DNA of 64,000 nucleotides from Pelomonas sp. SE-A7 (GCF_030345705.1 NZ_JAUASW010000001.1:2170001-2234000); one strand, 5' to 3'; shown: positions 17,128 to 26,188, counted from the stretch's first letter. The notes: a model not told the origin generated them from the sequence alone. Numbers and translations: made by a program.

Positions 17128-17988
17128 TCATGCCAGCCATTGCGCCACCTGAGGCCACAGCTTGGCCTCGAAGCGGGAACGGAAGAAACCGAAATGGCCT
17201 ATGCGGCGCTCGCCGATGTCGGTCGGCGCAATGCGGCGCAGCTCGGGCTTGGCGCCGACATAGAAGCCATGCAGGGATTCGGTGTTGCGGCGGGACATGA
17301 ACTCGTCGTCAGTGAAAGCCAGCGACAGCATGGGAGCCTTGAAAGCCGCGTAGTGCGTGCGCAGCGCACTGCCGCCCTCGCCCATCATGTAGTCGCGGTC
17401 CAGGCACCAGCGGCGCCACTGCTGCATCACGCCGCGCGGCAGGTCGCCGACCTTGCGCAGGCGGCGGCCGGGAAAGTAGCCGAACAGCGGCAGCGCCAGC
17501 GGCACGATCACGAACCAGAGCCACCAGACATAGCGGCGCAGCGCGGCCGCGTTCTCCAGCCAGTAGCCGCTGCCACAGCCCACGGTGACGGCGCGCGAGA
17601 CCCGCTCGCGGTTGGGCAGCATGCCCAGGATCTGGCCACCCAGGCTGTGGCCCAGCCAGTGGATCGGCTTGCTGCTGCCCTCGCCGAGCCGGCGCGAGAG
17701 CTCGTCCAGCGCCGCGGCGGCATCCAGCTTGGCCCAGGTTTCTATGTCGGCGTCCAGGCCCCGCAGCGAATGCCTCATGGCCTCGGGCCGGGACCGGCCC
17801 ATGCCGCGGTAGTCGAAGCTCAGCACCAGCCAGCCCTGCTTGGCCATCCATTGGGCGAAGTCGGCGTAGTAGCGCAGCTCCACACCCATGGCCGGCGCGA
17901 TCAGCAGGCCGGCGCGGGCCGTGGCAGGGTCGCCCCAGCACTGGCCGTGCAGCTCGAAGCCATCTGCTGCATTGAAGCGGATGCTCAT
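17128..17988 (-). CDS. Alpha/beta hydrolase
   Basis: A 286-residue alpha/beta hydrolase. The nucleophile elbow is LGHSLGGQ, the oxyanion region SFDYRGMGRSRP, and GHFGFFRSR near the C-terminus supplies the likely His. One hydrophobic stretch (WWLWFVIVPLALPLFGYF) lies in the cap region. The family resembles uncharacterised 'serine aminopeptidase S33-like' hydrolases. Its place in the beta-oxidation cluster suggests an ester or acyl substrate; this is inference. Confidence 0.83.
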   Translation of the reverse strand: MSIRFNAADGFELHGQCWGDPATARAGLLIAPAMGVELRYYADFAQWMAKQGWLVLSFDYRGMGRSRPEAMRHSLRGLDADIETWAKLDAAAALDELSRRLGEGSSKPIHWLGHSLGGQILGMLPNRERVSRAVTVGCGSGYWLENAAALRRYVWWLWFVIVPLALPLFGYFPGRRLRKVGDLPRGVMQQWRRWCLDRDYMMGEGGSALRTHYAAFKAPMLSLAFTDDEFMSRRNTESLHGFYVGAKPELRRIAPTDIGERRIGHFGFFRSRFEAKLWPQVAQWLA

Positions 17989-18010
17989 GCTCGAGCTCCC
18001 AGGCAGGCGC

Positions 18011-18538
18011 TCAGCGCGCAGCGGCGCCGAACAGGGTCCAGTGATTGGCCAGGTGCATCAGGTGGGCACGCTGGTACTGTTCGCGGCTCAGCGGGCCGTA
18101 GGCGAAGTGAGGCTTCAGCTCGCCCTTGAAGGCGGCAAAGGCCTCCATGGCATCAAGCAGGCGCTGCACCGAGCCCTTGACGCTCAGCCCGGCATCCAGC
18201 GCCGGGGCGCCGGGAATCGGCTCGTCCAGCGAATGGCTCATCTTTCCGCGCGCATCGAACACGGCGAAGGCCGCATTGCCCAGGGTCACCTGGAACACGC
18301 GCGACTTGGGTTCCGGGAAGCCCGTCATCGAATACTCGATGCTCTGGGCCAGATGCTGCAGCGTCTGCGCCAGGCCCCAGGCGCCTGAAGGCTTGGGCTC
18401 CCTGAAACGCAGCTCCAGCACCGCCTTCTGGGCCTCGGCCCAGCTGGTGAACGGGGCCACCAGGTCGCCCTGGCAGCCGGTGAGCAGGACAGGCGCCGCC
18501 AGCAGCGGCCCGGTCTTGAGCAACTGCCGGCGTCGCAT
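18011..18538 (-). CDS. DUF1569 domain protein with Tat-type lipoprotein signal
   Basis: A 175-residue protein whose body matches DUF1569, related to DinB-like four-helix bundles: WGLAQTLQHLAQSIEYSM and a late HLMHLANHW helix, with histidines placed as in metal-binding DinB proteins. The N-terminus RRRQLLKTG...LLTGC reads as a twin-arginine signal plus lipobox (Cys22), implying export as a folded lipoprotein. A longer frame from 18619 exists but would be encoded by the dispersed repeat, so I prefer the ATG at 18538. Function unknown. Confidence 0.75.
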   Translation of the reverse strand: MRRRQLLKTGPLLAAPVLLTGCQGDLVAPFTSWAEAQKAVLELRFREPKPSGAWGLAQTLQHLAQSIEYSMTGFPEPKSRVFQVTLGNAAFAVFDARGKMSHSLDEPIPGAPALDAGLSVKGSVQRLLDAMEAFAAFKGELKPHFAYGPLSREQYQRAHLMHLANHWTLFGAAAR

Positions 18539-18539
18539 G

Positions 18540-18619
18540 ATCGGCCCCCGCTCGGCCGCTCCGGAGGGGGCCAGCGCCCCCTCGGGGGGCAGCGAACGCA
18601 GTTCGCGTGGGGGCTTCAT
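18540..18619. repeat. Dispersed double-hairpin GC-rich repeat element
   Basis: This 80-bp intercistronic segment has two perfect hairpins: AGGGGGC/GCCCCCT (18565-18582, loop CAGC) and GCGAAC/GTTCGC (18592-18606, loop GCA), within a C/G-run context. Read on the minus strand it encodes a peptide starting MKPPRELRSLPPEGA, a phrase I recall at gene edges in related Burkholderiales. That suggests a small dispersed repeat rather than a gene. Only one copy is seen in this window. Confidence 0.55.
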
Positions 18620-18621
18620 GT

Positions 18622-19836
18622 TCACAGGCGCTCGATGATGCCGGCGGCACCTTGTCCGGCGCCCACGCACATCGTGACCATGCCGTACTTGGCGCCGGTG
18701 CGGCGCAGGCCGTGGACCACCGAGGCCGCGCGGATCGCACCGGTGGCTCCCAGCGGGTGACCCAGGGCGATGGCGCCGCCGTTGGGGTTGACCTTCGTAC
18801 GATCCAGCACGATGCCCTTGCTGTCCAGGTCGTTCAGCACGGCCAGCGACTGGGCGGCGAAGGCTTCGTTCAGCTCGATCCAGCCCAGGTCCTGCGCCTG
18901 GATACCGGCCAGCTTCAGCGCGGCCGGAATCGCCTCGATGGGGCCGATGCCCATGATCTCGGGCGGCACGCCGCGCACGGTGAACGAGACAAAGCGAGCC
19001 AGCGGCGTCAGACCGAAACGCTTGACCGCGGCTTCCGAAGCCACGATCAGGGCGCCGGCGCCGTCCGAGGTCTGCGAGCTGTTGCCGGCGGTGACGCTGC
19101 CCTTGGCGGCGAACACCGGCTTGAGCTTGGCCAGGCCTTCCAGCGAGGTGTCCTTGCGCGGGCCTTCGTCGATGTCGACGATGCGCTTCTTCTCGACGAT
19201 GGAGCCATCGGCCAGGTTGGGCGAGCGGTCGATCACCTCGAACGGCGTCATCTCGGCGGCGAAGTGGCCGGCCTCGATGGCGGCCAGCGCACGGCGGTGC
19301 GATTCCAGCGAGAAGGCGTCCTGGTCCTCGCGCGAGACCTTCCACTTCTCGGCGACCTTCTCGGCCGTCAGGCCCATGCCGTAGGCCAGACCGATGTTCT
19401 CGTCCCGCGTGAAGATGGCCGGCGGCAGCGAGGGCTTGTTGCCGCCCATGGGCACCATGGACATCGATTCCACGCCGCCGGCGATCATCACCTCGGCTTC
19501 GCCGACGCGGATGCGGTCGGCCGCCATGGCCAGGGCGGTGATGCCCGAGGCGCAGTAGCGGTTCACCGTCACGCCGCCCACGGTGTTGGGCAGGCCGCTC
19601 AGCACGGCCGCCACGCGGGCGATGTTCATGCCCTGCTCGCCCTCGGGGAAGGAGCAGCCGATGATGGCGTCCTCGATGGCGGCCGGGTCAAGACCTGGCA
19701 CCTGGGCCAGCGCGGCCTGGATGGCGCGCGACAGCATCTCGTCCGGACGGGTGTTCTTGTAGTAGCCACGGCCCGACTTGCCGATGGGCAGGCGGGTGGC
19801 GGCGCAGATGTAGGCTTCTTGAACTTGCTTGCTCAT
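18622..19836 (-). CDS. Acetyl-CoA C-acyltransferase (beta-ketothiolase)
   Basis: Thiolase of 404 residues that cleaves 3-ketoacyl-CoA to acetyl-CoA and a shortened acyl-CoA, the last beta-oxidation step. The active-site Cys95 is in VNRYCASG, His360 in LGHPLGATG and Cys390 in MCVGAGQG. The NEAFAAQ motif is present. It lies 28 nt after the bifunctional dehydrogenase/hydratase, an order like fadN-fadA. A biosynthetic role in polyhydroxybutyrate synthesis is less likely given its neighbours. Confidence 0.94.
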   Translation of the reverse strand: MSKQVQEAYICAATRLPIGKSGRGYYKNTRPDEMLSRAIQAALAQVPGLDPAAIEDAIIGCSFPEGEQGMNIARVAAVLSGLPNTVGGVTVNRYCASGITALAMAADRIRVGEAEVMIAGGVESMSMVPMGGNKPSLPPAIFTRDENIGLAYGMGLTAEKVAEKWKVSREDQDAFSLESHRRALAAIEAGHFAAEMTPFEVIDRSPNLADGSIVEKKRIVDIDEGPRKDTSLEGLAKLKPVFAAKGSVTAGNSSQTSDGAGALIVASEAAVKRFGLTPLARFVSFTVRGVPPEIMGIGPIEAIPAALKLAGIQAQDLGWIELNEAFAAQSLAVLNDLDSKGIVLDRTKVNPNGGAIALGHPLGATGAIRAASVVHGLRRTGAKYGMVTMCVGAGQGAAGIIERL

Positions 19837-19864
19837 GATTGGGTTTCCTTCTGGGGCCGCCTGA

Positions 19865-22261
19865 TCAGTTGCGCACCGGCTTGCCGGTCTGCAGCATGCC
19901 CATGATGCGTTCCTGGGTCTTGGGATGGTCGAGCAGCGAGCAGAAATGCTTGCGCTCCAGCGACATCAGGTATTCCTCGTCGACCAGCGATCCGGCCTCG
20001 ACCTCTCCGCCGCAGACCACGTCGGCGATCAGCGCAGCCAGGTGGAAGTCGTGCTGGCTGATGAAGCCGCCGTCACGCATATTGGCCAGCTGGCCCTTGA
20101 TGGTGGCGATGCCCGAACGGCCGGCCACCGGAAACAGGGCCTTCTGCGGCGCACGGTAGCCCGACTCGTACAGGCCCTTGACCTGGGCCGTGGCGATATG
20201 CAGCAGCTCGTCCTTGTTGGCGACGATGATGTCGCTGTCCAGCAGGAAGCCGTTCTTGCGCGCTTCCAGGGCCGAGGTGGCGACCTTGGCGGTGGCGGCA
20301 GTGGTGAAGCCATCCTTCAGGAAGGCAAAGATGTCGGCCGCGGCATTGCCGGCATTGGCCATCTCGGCCGCGCGGCGGGCGATGTAGGTCAGGCCGCCGG
20401 CGCCCGGGATCAGGCCCACGCCCACTTCCACCAGGCCCACATAGCTTTCCATGTGCGCGACTCGGCGGGCGCAGTGCACGGCCAGCTCGCAGCCGCCGCC
20501 CAGCGCCAGGCCGCGCATGGAAGCGACCACCGGCACATTGGCGTAGCGGATGCGCAGCATCGCGTCCTGCAGCTTCTTCTCTTCAGGGGCGATGCCCTTG
20601 GAGCCCTTGCTCATGAAGACCGGCATCAGCGCTTCCAGGTTTGCGCCGGCCGAGAACACGTCGTCCGGGCTCCAGATCACCAGGCCCTTGTACTTGGCCT
20701 CGGCGATCTCGACGGCCTTCAGGAGACCCTCGGTCACGGTCGGGCTGATCAGGTGCAGCTTGGCGGTGATCGAGGCGATCAGCACCTCGCCGTCCAGCGT
20801 CCAGACGCGCACTTCCTCGTTCTTGAACTCTTCGGTGCCAGCCTTCAGCGGCTCGACAGCGCCCTCGCCCACCAGGGACTCGGGGAAGGCCTGGCGCTCG
20901 TACACCGGCAGCTTGGCGCGCGGCTTGAACTTGCCCTCAAACGCGCTCCAGGAACCTTCCTTGGAATGCACGCCACCGTTCTCGGCCACCGGGCCGGCCG
21001 TCACCCAGGCGGGCAGCGGGGCGCTCGAGAGCGTCTTGCCGTCGGCGATGTCGGCCGAGATCCACTCGGCGACTTGCTTCCAGCCGGCGGCCTGCCACAG
21101 CTCGAACGGGCCCTGGCTGCTGCCGAAGCCCCAGCGCATGGCGAAGTCGATTTCGCGGGCGGTGTCGGCCACGGTGTTCAGGTGCACGGCGGCGTAGTGG
21201 AAGCCGTCACGCAGGATGGACCACAGGAACTGGGCCTGCGGGTTGGTCGATTCGCGCAGCAGCTTGATGCGATCGGCCGCCGGCTTCTTCAGCATGCGGG
21301 CGACGATCTCGTCGGCCTTCTTGCCGCCGGCGACGTACTCGCCGGTGGCGAAGTCCAGGCGCTGGATGTCCTTGCCGACCTTCTTGTAGAAGCCGCCGCC
21401 GGTCTTCTGGCCCAGGGCGCCCTTCTCGATCAGGCCGGCCAGCACCTTGGGCGTGGCATAGGTGCTGTAGAACGGGTCGTCCTTGAGGTTGTCCTGCATG
21501 GTCTTGACGACGTGGGCCATGGTGTCCAGGCCCACGACGTCCGCCGTGCGGAAGGTGCCGCTGGAGGCGCGGCCCAGCTTCTTGCCGGTCAGGTCGTCAA
21601 CGACGTCGACCGACAGGCCGAACTTCTCGGCCTCGATCATCGTGGCCATCATGCCGGCGATGCCGACGCGGTTGGCGACGAAGTTGGGCGTGTCATTGGC
21701 GCGCACCACACCCTTGCCGACGGCGGTGGTGACGAAGCTCTCCAGCTGGTCGATGACCTCGGGGCGCGTCGTCGGCGTGTTGATCAGCTCGACCAGGTAC
21801 ATGTAGCGCGGCGGGTTGAAGAAATGGATGCCGCAGAAGCGCGGCTTGATCTCTTCGGGCAGCACTTCGCTGAGCTTGGTGATCGACAGGCCCGAGGTGT
21901 TCGAGGCCACGATGGCATGCGGCGCAACGAAGGGAGCGATCTTGGTGTACAGGTCCAGCTTCCAGTCCATGCGCTCGGCGATGGCCTCGATGATCAGGTC
22001 GCAGTCCTTGAGCAGCTCCAGGTGCTCCTCGTAATTGGCCTGCTGGATCAGGGCCGCGTTCTCGGGCACGCCCAGCGGGGCGGGCTTGAGCTTCTTCAGC
22101 CCTTCGACCGCCTTGGTCACGATGCCGTTCTTGGGGCCTTCCTTGGCCGGCAGGTCGAACAGCACGACCGGCACCTTCACGTTGACCAGGTGGGCGGCGA
22201 TCTGCGCGCCCATCACGCCGGCGCCGAGCACGGCGACTTTGCGGACTTGGAATCGACTCAT
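19865..22261 (-). CDS. 3-hydroxyacyl-CoA dehydrogenase/enoyl-CoA hydratase, FadN-type
   Basis: A 798-residue bifunctional beta-oxidation enzyme. The dehydrogenase comes first: Rossmann motif VLGAGVMGAQIAAHL (about 10-24), IEAIAERMDWK, and the SNTSGLSITKLSEVL and FCGIHFFNPPRYM stretches with the catalytic His. The crotonase domain is C-terminal (about 490-700), with MRGLALGGGCELAVHC and VEVGVGLIPGAGG. This order is that of FadN rather than E. coli FadB, where the hydratase is N-terminal. It is followed by the thiolase and preceded by a hydrolase in the same cluster. Confidence 0.95.
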   Translation of the reverse strand: MSRFQVRKVAVLGAGVMGAQIAAHLVNVKVPVVLFDLPAKEGPKNGIVTKAVEGLKKLKPAPLGVPENAALIQQANYEEHLELLKDCDLIIEAIAERMDWKLDLYTKIAPFVAPHAIVASNTSGLSITKLSEVLPEEIKPRFCGIHFFNPPRYMYLVELINTPTTRPEVIDQLESFVTTAVGKGVVRANDTPNFVANRVGIAGMMATMIEAEKFGLSVDVVDDLTGKKLGRASSGTFRTADVVGLDTMAHVVKTMQDNLKDDPFYSTYATPKVLAGLIEKGALGQKTGGGFYKKVGKDIQRLDFATGEYVAGGKKADEIVARMLKKPAADRIKLLRESTNPQAQFLWSILRDGFHYAAVHLNTVADTAREIDFAMRWGFGSSQGPFELWQAAGWKQVAEWISADIADGKTLSSAPLPAWVTAGPVAENGGVHSKEGSWSAFEGKFKPRAKLPVYERQAFPESLVGEGAVEPLKAGTEEFKNEEVRVWTLDGEVLIASITAKLHLISPTVTEGLLKAVEIAEAKYKGLVIWSPDDVFSAGANLEALMPVFMSKGSKGIAPEEKKLQDAMLRIRYANVPVVASMRGLALGGGCELAVHCARRVAHMESYVGLVEVGVGLIPGAGGLTYIARRAAEMANAGNAAADIFAFLKDGFTTAATAKVATSALEARKNGFLLDSDIIVANKDELLHIATAQVKGLYESGYRAPQKALFPVAGRSGIATIKGQLANMRDGGFISQHDFHLAALIADVVCGGEVEAGSLVDEEYLMSLERKHFCSLLDHPKTQERIMGMLQTGKPVRN

Positions 22262-22276
22262 GGGGTCTCCAATGGA

Positions 22277-23137
22277 TCAGTCGGATAGAAAGAAATCGCG
22301 CACCGCCGGCCAGTAGACCTGCGGTTCGTCGCGCATGCCGTGCGTGTGATCGGCGCTGGCGAGCGTCAACCTCTGCAGGCGGGCATTCGGTGCGGCGGCC
22401 GCAGCCAGGCGGTCGCCATGGGCCACGGGCGTCCAGTGGTCGCCGTGGCTGTGGATCAGGAGCAGCCGGCTTGTCTCCGGCAGCGAGGCAATCGCCACCT
22501 CGGGCCGCAGGCCTCGCTCGATGGAAGGCATCACCACGCCGCCCAGCTTCAGCATGAAGTGGGCAAAGGGGTAGGCCTTCCAGAACATGGGCAGATTGGG
22601 AGCGCAGCCCTCGGCCACGATGCGCTGGTACGGAAAGTCGGCCCGCGGCATCGCGTTGATCAGGTGCATGGCGCCGAACGAAGCCGTCAGCGCATGGACC
22701 GGCAGGCCGGGGAAGCGCTGCTTCGCCCATTGGCCCACGGAAATGGCGTCGGCCGGCCAGTCGAAATTGGTGGACTCGCTCTCGCCGAAGCCGTTGAAGT
22801 CGAAGGCGAGCACATGGAAGCCCTGCTCCAGCAGGGCCTGGGCATGGCCGTACTTGAGCCAGAAGCCCTTGCAGGCCAGACCCATGGGATGGGCGCAGAC
22901 CACGACGCCGCGCGGCTGCACGGCCGTGGTCTGCTGCAGCACCGCGGCCAGCTGCGCGCGGCTGCCGCTGGCAATGGCGACGCGCTGCCATGCAGCCTCA
23001 TTCACCTCCGACGGCCAGCGCCAGGGCTTCATGAAGCGGCCGAAGAAGGGCTTCTTCAACTGGCGGTGGCCCCACCAGCGCAGCGCCGGCCGCTCTGCGG
23101 TCAGCGCCTCCCAGCTGCGGCCTGCGAGTTCGCCCAT
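22277..23137 (-). CDS. Alpha/beta hydrolase
   Basis: A 286-residue alpha/beta-hydrolase-fold protein starting at the ATG at 23137. The putative nucleophile lies in ALTASFGAMH, an A-x-S-x-G variant of the usual elbow. HSHGDHWTPV and SADHTHGM near the C-terminus offer the Asp and His. The N-terminal third contains VVVCAHPMGLACKGFW, the HPMG motif of the oxyanion loop. It sits between the bifunctional enzyme and the DUF2147 protein in the beta-oxidation cluster. Substrate unknown. Confidence 0.82.
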   Translation of the reverse strand: MGELAGRSWEALTAERPALRWWGHRQLKKPFFGRFMKPWRWPSEVNEAAWQRVAIASGSRAQLAAVLQQTTAVQPRGVVVCAHPMGLACKGFWLKYGHAQALLEQGFHVLAFDFNGFGESESTNFDWPADAISVGQWAKQRFPGLPVHALTASFGAMHLINAMPRADFPYQRIVAEGCAPNLPMFWKAYPFAHFMLKLGGVVMPSIERGLRPEVAIASLPETSRLLLIHSHGDHWTPVAHGDRLAAAAAPNARLQRLTLASADHTHGMRDEPQVYWPAVRDFFLSD

Positions 23138-23141
23138 GGTC

Positions 23142-23585
23142 TTACTCGACGCGAACCCAGGTCTGCGTACGGCCGAACATGGGCATGCCGACGTAGCCAC
23201 GCATTTCCATGCGCTTGCCGCCTTCGATCGGCTTCAGTCGAGCCTTGTAGGTGCTGCCATCGCTGGGGTCGAGGATCTCGCCGCCGCCCCACAAGCCTTT
23301 GTCGCTCGCGTCCTGCTTGATGCCGCGGATGATCTGCAGGCCCACGACCGGCTTGTCCTTGCGGTCGTCCTTGCATTTGTCGCACTTGTTCTCTGCCTTG
23401 GAGGCGTCGAAGAGCTTCTCGATGGTGCCGGTGTAGACGCCGCCGTTCTCGGTGATGCGCACCAGCGACTTCTCGGTCTTGCCATCGTCGTCTATCGTCT
23501 TCCACAGGCCCACGGGCGTGGACTGGGCGGCAGCCAGGCCGGTGCCGAGCAGCAGGGCGGTGGCGGCGAACAAGGTCTTCTTCAT
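23142..23585 (-). CDS. DUF2147 exported protein
   Basis: A 147-residue secreted protein with a clean signal peptide (about 1-20, ending LAAAQ). The body matches DUF2147: VGLWKTIDDDGKTEKSLVRI at the start, the CDKCKDD turn, GLQIIRGI and the terminal GRTQTWVRV. Family members are small beta-rich periplasmic proteins of unknown role, often near lipid genes. It stops 4 nt before the downstream hydrolase start, so the two are probably translated from one mRNA. Confidence 0.85.
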   Translation of the reverse strand: MKKTLFAATALLLGTGLAAAQSTPVGLWKTIDDDGKTEKSLVRITENGGVYTGTIEKLFDASKAENKCDKCKDDRKDKPVVGLQIIRGIKQDASDKGLWGGGEILDPSDGSTYKARLKPIEGGKRMEMRGYVGMPMFGRTQTWVRVE

Positions 23586-23651
23586 CAGCGGGTCTCCTGG
23601 ATGTTGTGACGGGCCCGCATCTGCGGCGGGCCTGGGTTCGGAAGCTGGGGG

Positions 23652-25442
23652 TCAGAACAAGGCTTCGTCCATCTCCATCAGCGGGGCGAGGCCGGCGCGG
23701 CAGCTGCGGATCAGGCCGGCGGTCTCGGGCAGCAGCTTCGCAAAATAGAAGCGGGCCGTCGAGAGCTTGGCGGTGTAGAACGGATCGCCGCTGTCCTTCT
23801 TTTCCAGGGCCACCTTGGCCATGCGGGCGAAGAAGTAGGCAAAGGTCAGGTGACCGACCACGCGCAGATAGTCCACGGCGGCGGCGCCGACTTCGTCCGG
23901 GTTGCCGAAGGCCTTCATGCCGAGCTCGGTGGTCAGCTTGGTGACCTTGTCGCCCAGGTCGGCCAGCGGATTGACGAATTCCTGCATCGCCTCGCTGGTG
24001 CCCTCTTCCTCGACGAAGGCGGCGATCTTGCCGCCGAACTTCTTCAGCGTGGCGCCGTTGTTGGCCAGGATCTTGCGGCCCAGCAGGTCCAGTGACTGGA
24101 TCGTGTTGGTGCCTTCGTAAATCATGTTGATGCGGGCGTCACGGACGAACTGCTCCATGCCCCATTCATGGATGTAGCCATGGCCGCCGAACACCTGCAT
24201 GCAGTGCGAGGTGGCGATCCAGCCGTTGTCGGTGATGAAGGCCTTGATGATGGGCGTCAGCAGGGCGACCTCGGCCTCGCATTCCTTGCGCTCGTCTTCG
24301 TCGTCCGAGCTCAGGGCCTTGTCGAGTTGCAGGCCGACATAGGTGTTGAGCGCACGGCCGCCTTCGGCATAGGCACGGGCGGTCAAGAGCATCTTGCGGA
24401 CGTCGGGGTGGACGATGATGGGGTCGGCGGCCTTGTCCGGCGCCTTGGGGCCCGACAGGGCGCGCATCTGGATGCGGTCCTTGGCGTAGGCCACGGCGTT
24501 CTGGTAGGCCACCTCGGTCAGGCCCAGCGACTGGTTGCCCACGCCCAGACGGGCGGCGTTCATCATCACGAACATCGCTGCCAGGCCCTTGTTGGGCTGG
24601 CCGACCAGGGTGCCGACGGCGCCGTCCAGCACCATCTGGCAGGTCGAGTTGCCGTGGATGCCCATCTTGTGCTCGAGGCCGCCGCAGTAGATACCGTTGC
24701 GCTCGCCAATGGAGCCGTCCGCGTTCACATTGAACTTGGGCACGATGAACAGCGAGATGCCCTTGGAGCCGACCGGCGCGTCCGGCAGACGGGCCAGCAC
24801 CAGATGGATGATGTTCTCGGCCATGTCATGTTCGCCGGCCGAGATGAAGATCTTGGCGCCGGTGATCTTGTAAGTGCCGTCGGCCTGCGGCTCGGCCTTG
24901 CTGCGCAGCATGCCGAGGTCGGTGCCGCAGTGCGGCTCGGTCAGGCACATGGTGCCGGTCCATTCGCCGGTGGTCAGCTTGGGCAGGTAGGTGGCCTTCT
25001 GCTCGGGCGTGCCGTGGGCATGCAGGGCCTCGTAGGCACCATGGCTGAGGCCGGGGTACATGGTCCAGGCCTGGTTGGCCGAGTTCAGCATCTCGTACAA
25101 GGCCTGGTTGATGATCACCGGCAGGCCCTGGCCACCGTACTCCGGGTCGCAGCCCAGCGCCGGCCAGCCGCCTTCGACGTACTGCTTGTAGGCTTCCTTG
25201 AAACCCTTGGGCGGCGCGACCTCGTGCGTGGTCTTGTCCAGCTTGCAGCCCTCGGCGTCGCCCGACAGGTTCAGCGGCGCCAGCACCTCGGAGGCGAACT
25301 TGCCGCCCTCTTCCAGCACGGCGTTGATGGTGTCGGCATCGACATCGGCATGAGCCGGCAGCAGCTTCAGCTCGTCGACGACGTTCAGCACCTCGTGCAT
25401 CACGAACTGCATGTCGCGCAGCGGCGGGTTGTACTGGGGCAT
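23652..25442 (-). CDS. Acyl-CoA dehydrogenase (FadE-like, with C-terminal extension)
   Basis: Flavin-dependent acyl-CoA dehydrogenase of 596 residues, the first beta-oxidation step (acyl-CoA to trans-2-enoyl-CoA). Motifs: TMCLTEPHCGTDLG and KITGAKIFISAGEHDM of the central sheet domain, and FGGHGYIHEWGMEQFVRDAR of the FAD-binding helical domain. The length exceeds the usual 380-400; the extra C-terminal part (about 470-596) fits the extension domain of the large FadE-type enzymes. It is first after the TetR gene, 29 nt away, and heads the beta-oxidation cluster. Confidence 0.94.
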   Translation of the reverse strand: MPQYNPPLRDMQFVMHEVLNVVDELKLLPAHADVDADTINAVLEEGGKFASEVLAPLNLSGDAEGCKLDKTTHEVAPPKGFKEAYKQYVEGGWPALGCDPEYGGQGLPVIINQALYEMLNSANQAWTMYPGLSHGAYEALHAHGTPEQKATYLPKLTTGEWTGTMCLTEPHCGTDLGMLRSKAEPQADGTYKITGAKIFISAGEHDMAENIIHLVLARLPDAPVGSKGISLFIVPKFNVNADGSIGERNGIYCGGLEHKMGIHGNSTCQMVLDGAVGTLVGQPNKGLAAMFVMMNAARLGVGNQSLGLTEVAYQNAVAYAKDRIQMRALSGPKAPDKAADPIIVHPDVRKMLLTARAYAEGGRALNTYVGLQLDKALSSDDEDERKECEAEVALLTPIIKAFITDNGWIATSHCMQVFGGHGYIHEWGMEQFVRDARINMIYEGTNTIQSLDLLGRKILANNGATLKKFGGKIAAFVEEEGTSEAMQEFVNPLADLGDKVTKLTTELGMKAFGNPDEVGAAAVDYLRVVGHLTFAYFFARMAKVALEKKDSGDPFYTAKLSTARFYFAKLLPETAGLIRSCRAGLAPLMEMDEALF

Positions 25443-25471
25443 GGGGCTCTCCTCGGGTTGAATCAGTGAAA

Positions 25472-26188
25472 TCAGGACCGCTTCTTGCCAGCGGTCGATT
25501 CGGGTTTGGCCATGGCAGCGGCATCGGCCTTGAGGCCGGCCGGAGTTGCATAGAACTGGACGATGCGCTCGAAGCCGACGCCGGCCCGGCCCAGGGCGCC
25601 GGGGCTGCGCATGAAGCGGGCGTCGTGATGCAGCGAAAGAATCAGGCCGTGCAGCTCGAACAGCATCTGCTCCACGTCGGCATCGGGCTTCAGGTGGCCG
25701 ACGTCCTTGGCCAGCACGATGGCCTTGTGCAGGGCGGCATGCCAGGCCTGCACCATGGTGACCAGGGCGTCGCGCACCGGGCCCGGTCGGTCGTCGAACT
25801 CGACCGCGCCGCTGATGTAGATGCAGCCCGAATCGATTTCGACCGACACGCGGCGCACCCAGCGCTCGTAAAGCCCGCGCATGCGCGGCAGGCCGCGTGG
25901 CTCGCGGATAGCCGGGAAGAACACTTCTTCCTCGAACTTGGCGTGATACTCGCGCACCACGGCGATCTGCAATTCCTCGCGCGAGCCGAAATGGGCGAAC
26001 ACGCCGGACTTGCTCATCTTGGTCACGTCCGCTAGCGCGCCTATCGACAGGCCTTCCAGGCCCATGTGCGAGGCCAGGCCCAGGGCTGCTTCCAAAATGG
26101 CGGCGCGGGTCTGCTGGCCTTTCTGCAGCGAGCGCGCCACGCGGCGCGGAGCAGCGGGCTTGGAGGCGGTGGAGGGCAAGGCTGACAC
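25472..26188 (-). CDS. TetR family transcriptional regulator of the beta-oxidation cluster
   Basis: TetR-type repressor, 238 residues. The N-terminal helix-turn-helix reads TRAAILEAALGLASHMG and LADVTKMSKSGVFAHFGSRE (about 27-70). The ligand domain fills the rest. It heads the minus-strand lipid cluster and is 29 nt upstream of acyl-CoA dehydrogenase. A palindrome GAACG-GT-CGTTC lies 44-56 bp upstream of its start codon, beside a TATTAT -10 box. By analogy with FadR/PsrA-type TetR proteins it may sense acyl-CoA; the effector is inference. Confidence 0.9.
   Translation of the reverse strand: MSALPSTASKPAAPRRVARSLQKGQQTRAAILEAALGLASHMGLEGLSIGALADVTKMSKSGVFAHFGSREELQIAVVREYHAKFEEEVFFPAIREPRGLPRMRGLYERWVRRVSVEIDSGCIYISGAVEFDDRPGPVRDALVTMVQAWHAALHKAIVLAKDVGHLKPDADVEQMLFELHGLILSLHHDARFMRSPGALGRAGVGFERIVQFYATPAGLKADAAAMAKPESTAGKKRS

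Noticed and set aside
19925..22288. A 787-codon open frame antisense to the FadN-type enzyme
   Set aside because: Same reason: the sense frame carries full catalytic motifs and the antisense peptide is His/Gln/Gly/Asp-biased without a recognisable fold.
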